DNA of 64,000 nucleotides from Endomychus coccineus. Its lineage: Eukaryota > Arthropoda > Insecta > Coleoptera > Endomychidae. The translations under genes were made by a program, and so were the position numbers. The notes beneath the pieces were generated by a model. That model worked only from the letters and a program-made list of their open reading frames with translations. It searched no databases and was not told the origin of the DNA. Positions 60,330 through 64,000 of this stretch are shown in pieces; position 1 is the stretch's first letter, and every line of letters begins with the position of its first letter. The stretch is from assembly GCA_958510875.1 (NCBI GenBank), contig OY294067.1, positions 144,312,046-144,376,045 on the forward strand, read 5' to 3'.

Positions 60330-63197
60330 TCGGTATTAGAATAAGCGGCTTATTAGGTTGGTGTGCAAGTTACTAAAAATCAAACTAGGAATATGCGATT
60401 TTCGACCTAATCGACGAACATTTTTGAACACGACAAGCTAAACGAAGCGAGCGCAGCGAGCTCGAAAAATGATTGAAACGTTAACTTTGAACCTTTTAGA
60501 AGGTCGCATAAGCCCCAAACCGGGTCGAAAACTGTTTTGAAATAGTTAATTTTCCGTAAATCGAATGACGTTCACGCGAGAAGCGCGTAGCACGCGAGTT
60601 AGAAAAGTGCAAAAATAGTGCTCCCTCCTACGACTTTAAGGGGACATTTGGAGTGCGGTTTTCGATCCATGTCGTTAGATTATGAACCGGGTCAACTTAA
60701 TAGCATAGTCTCGGGCCCCAAAATGTCTTTTAAATACGAAAATTTAATCCAAATAGAAACAGGTACTCTCAGGTCTCAGCTATGCACGTCTGACGTGCGA
60801 AGCACCGAAGGGAATTTTCTAGCTACTAAAATATACCCGAAGCGGATAAATGCTAGCGGCCCATAGCAAAAAAGACTTTATTACAGCTGGCGCCGGCCGT
60901 ACGGGCCACGAAACGGCCCCAAATTAACAAGATCGAGGTAAAATGTATAAACTCTAACTTACGCGGAGCGGGCTCCTCGAGGGAAACTTCAAAATGATTT
61001 CGTTCGTAGCTTATTACATAGGAGGTTTGGCCTTCATGCAATTGTGTTTTTATACAATTTGAACCTTCTAATTTCGATAGGCCAAGTGAAAATCCCGGAG
61101 CCTCAAGCGCTAAAGATATCTGAGTGTTTAAACTTTCGTATAAAATTGCGAAATTTGGCATTCTTAGAAACGTCAAATTAATTAATCTGACACAAGAGTT
61201 GGGGATATTTTTATTCAAATCGATATAATACCAATTTTTGTCATCCATATTGCAAGATTTTCTCGGGAATTTTCCAAAATCAAAAACTAGGGCCTCTACG
61301 TTCAATTAAAATTCACCATTCGAAAGATCGTCATCGATAATGTTAATATGGCACCAAACTAATTCCAAGACGTAACCCAAAAATGCCGCTAAGTAGCTTA
61401 AAATAAATCATAAAGATTTGACGTGTTTTGACGGTAACCTATGTAAGGATTAAGTGATAACTCACGAAGAGAACTGATTTTGGAGGTGTATGTATAATGG
61501 AACGATGTAGAAATAATACCAAGAGATCTTAAATAACTATATACTGCTCAGAAACTTCCTAAATGGTCCATGGACGAAGGTATACTTCCTAGGGGTACAA
61601 GTACATTTCTACATCCTTGGAAGCTTTGGGGCACGAAATAGCATATATATCGACTGTAGAATCTTTTCAATAAGCTATGCAACAAATCTATGGTCTTATT
61701 TCACCAAAATCTAACCTTATTCATAGTCTGGGAGTTATATGTAGTAAACAACATGTCTCTAACTAAAAGTCAATAAAACTACATAAATAAGATATGAACG
61801 TGGGGCCCCATCTATTAAAAAACGTTCTAGAGGTATGTCTGAACAATGTGTAACAATAAGACTTTCCATATTTTATTTTAGAAATAGATAAATTGAGAAT
61901 ATCAATTATGGTGCCTACATACATATTCTTGCAACAAACTAAAGTACATAGGGATGAAAGAATAACAAAACGATTAAGAAAGGTATGTACATCATCTACG
62001 ATATTAGTACAACTGATTTACTAAGGTACATAACAAGATATGTGTCATATTCTACAGTAAGCGTAGCATCTTCCAGTATCAGCACGATCATTGGATTCAC
62101 TCAGAATTACTTCAAATTCACAGTACAAGCCTTTCAAAGTACTCGAGTAATGTCACTATAGATACAATAAAGATATTTTCATATACATGTGTATGGTGTA
62201 TTATGTATTAGGATCTAAATTGTCATTTCACATTTCGAACGTAGATACAACGTTATGATAGATACATATAATAGCATCTTTCAAGAATTCAATGCCAAAT
62301 ATGGATAAATTATATGGAATAAGGAAAGGAAAAGATGTATACAAGAGTGTTTCATATGTTTTTGGAAAGGGAGGAATTCTTAATGTTCAATTCACTCATT
62401 TCATAGGTACATATGACAGTTGGTGGAAAAATTTCACCAAAACCAATTGTATGGATGTTATATGCATGAAAATGATTATGAAAGTGTTGAACAATTAATT
62501 TGCTACCACAAGGTATACTTTCAACAAAGTATACATCATTTTATGGATATTTTGATACATTAAGAGACGAAGGCATCCAAAGGATGAATCGTACAGTTTC
62601 AATACTTCAAATTGAACTTTGCTTATGCATATGTAACAAGAATCAAGGTAAGGGGAAAACTTAATAATGAAATGCTTCCTTTCACTTCATTATTCCTGGC
62701 ATATATCAAATTCGAAGTAAATTTTGTATAACATAACTCCCTCTGAGACTATGTAGCATTCAGAATAGAGATGTTCAAACTTGATTGAGAGATGTACAAA
62801 CAAAACACAATTGCATTTTGCAAGTTACTAATAGGAATAAATTCTGTATCTTTGTATTTATAACAAAAAGGGTAGATCGTACAGTTTTAATACTGGGAAT
62901 TGGTTTTTACAATGGTTCTGCTACCGATATGTTTGAGAAATCTTATCGAATGGCATACTGACTGAGAAGGTGTATCCTTATGGTAGCTCAAAAGAGAATG
63001 TCATTCTGCTTCAGACAGACAAAATGCTTAGGCTTCCTCAACGGCTAATAGATTTTTTTATAAAATAGCTTCTTCTCATTCCTCAGAGACTGTAATTTGG
63101 ACTGAAAATAAAGTAAAAGGCTGCTTGAGCTATCTACAAATAGAAGTCAATTGTAGGTAGCATGTTAAGAAAATACTAGCACAATATTCATAAGAAG
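60330..63197 (+). mobile_element. Helitron-like tandem unit 4, diverged, 3' end lost
   Basis: The 5' end is intact (CTAG|TCGGTATTAG). Similarity to the other units is high to about 60890, then falls, with many indels, but continues to about 63197 (GTAGGTAGCATGTTAAGAAA). The unit-end hairpin and CTAG are not found. It is probably an older copy, truncated or replaced on its right side. Confidence 0.55.
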
Positions 63198-63514
63198 TTT
63201 TATGGTACGATTGATGTTTTTTTTATAAAGTAACTTCACAGATACTGCAAATAGCATTGAAAATAATTGAAAAAGCAGCTTGAGAGATAAACATACAAAA
63301 TTGTATTGCATTTAGCATGGCAATGCTGAAAATTAATTAGCTTGATATTCATAAGGTAGGTATTACAATTTTTTTTCTTACAAGGAGAGGTAATTGTGTG
63401 TACCTATTTGTTAGAATGTTGAGAATTAGAGGGTACAATTACAAAGCAGCATAGGACATTGTTTGAGAAAAGAGGGAAAGCAATACAAGCTAATCTTGTA
63501 TTGATCATATTTAA
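63198..63514 (+). repeat. Diverged duplicate of the preceding subrepeat, then unassigned
   Basis: 63210-63365 repeats the order of blocks seen at 63050-63195 (TTTTTTTATAAA-TA-CTTC, GAAAATAA, GCTTGAG, TTAGCATG, CATAAG) at low identity. Confidence 0.35.
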
Positions 63515-63823
63515 ATGAAAAATAAACTTTATACAGAATTTACTGCTGCTATCATAAAGACAACCATAACAGATCACTATTCCACTTTACTAGCATTAAA
63601 TACAAATCATATTAAAGGTGTAAAAAATGACTTATTGGTGACAAGATGTCATAAAACGATAATGCAAAGTACATTTACATATTTAGGGCCAAGACATTGG
63701 AATCAACCACCAGCAGAGTTGAAAAATGTCAACGGACCTACTAAGGCCTTTAAAAATAAAATAAAAAAACATATCTTACAGAAAGGATTTCATTTAGATA
63801 AATACCGTTTTACATTGTATTAA
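63515..63823 (+). pseudogene. Non-LTR retrotransposon fragment, endonuclease end fused to ORF2 C-terminus
   Basis: The 102-codon frame begins with a segment like the end of an endonuclease domain (TTITDHYSTLLALNTNH; the DH-x-x pattern is typical) and goes straight into the C-terminal part of ORF2 (MQSTFTYLGPRHWNQPPAEL, then FKNKIKKHIL). RT and most of the endonuclease are missing, so an internal deletion joined the two ends in frame. It is a relic; the open frame is probably incidental. Confidence 0.5.
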
Positions 63824-64000
63824 TTCTGCTTAATAGTTTTGCTAGAATCCAATTATTATTGTTATTGGTGCTAGACTCTTTTACTTAATCATAACATATA
63901 TGTTAAACTCTGTTTATAAGTTCCCTAAATTTTTACTTCAAATCACTAATAAACCACTCATTCCCTCACTTAATTCTTTTAAAAAATTTCTTATACGCTT
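63824..64000. other. AT-rich end of window
   Basis: No gene; an AATAAA-like signal (CTAATAAACC) near 63946 may be the 3' end of the non-LTR fragment. Confidence 0.4.

Noticed and set aside
50513..63197. Ribosomal DNA spacer or satellite as the identity of the 3.3-kb array
   Set aside because: No rRNA sequence is present. The exact CTAG|TC junctions and the A|TC border fit a Helitron-like origin better, although later satellite-like evolution is possible.

Overview
The window is eukaryotic, AT-rich nuclear DNA, most likely from an insect or another arthropod. The evidence is split coding sequence with GT-AG introns (one only 66 nt), a BEL/Pao LTR retrotransposon, Penelope-like elements (PLEs), non-LTR, hAT and MULE relics, long (TA)n tracts, and no bacterial operons or ribosome-binding sites. 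The species cannot be named from the sequence alone.

Layout. 0-5.7 kb is mostly non-coding, with a hAT C-terminal relic (490-1020, minus) and one possible terminal exon (4275-4464, minus). 5.7-15 kb is a nest of PLEs: two degenerate copies head to head (5727-6960 minus, 6945-9370 plus), a second PLE family (about 12.8-13.8 kb, minus) and an internally deleted PLE with both ends (13821-14935). A decayed non-LTR element (10258-11310) and tRNA-like relics lie among them. 15-24.5 kb is sparse: small duplicated exon-like blocks on the minus strand (16.4-17.2 kb), an internally deleted hAT pseudogene (18.48-19.72 kb) and dispersed inverted repeats.

24.7-31.0 kb holds the only well-preserved gene that looks host-like: a spliced gene of about 891 codons. 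It has an N-terminal Tudor-like segment, two Cys/His fingers, a tyrosine-recombinase (phage-integrase-fold) domain and a Myb/SANT-like C-terminal exon. It is either a Crypton-related element or a domesticated recombinase.

33.66-37.23 kb is a foldback element with very long inverted arms. 39.5-45.9 kb is a nearly intact, young BEL/Pao element with identical 350-bp LTRs and a GACCG target duplication. It sits in an older 143-bp-period repeat, and its pol frame is broken twice by single-base shifts. A MULE-type transposase relic (48.2-49.0 kb) and a 275-bp MITE-like element follow.

50,513-63,197 is a head-to-tail array of four units of about 3.3 kb. Each internal junction reads CTAG directly joined to TC, 10 nt after a GGGC/GCCC hairpin, and the array's left border is A|TC. 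These are Helitron-type ends, so the array looks like a non-autonomous Helitron-like concatemer later reshaped by unequal exchange. The window closes with a fused non-LTR fragment (63,515-63,823).
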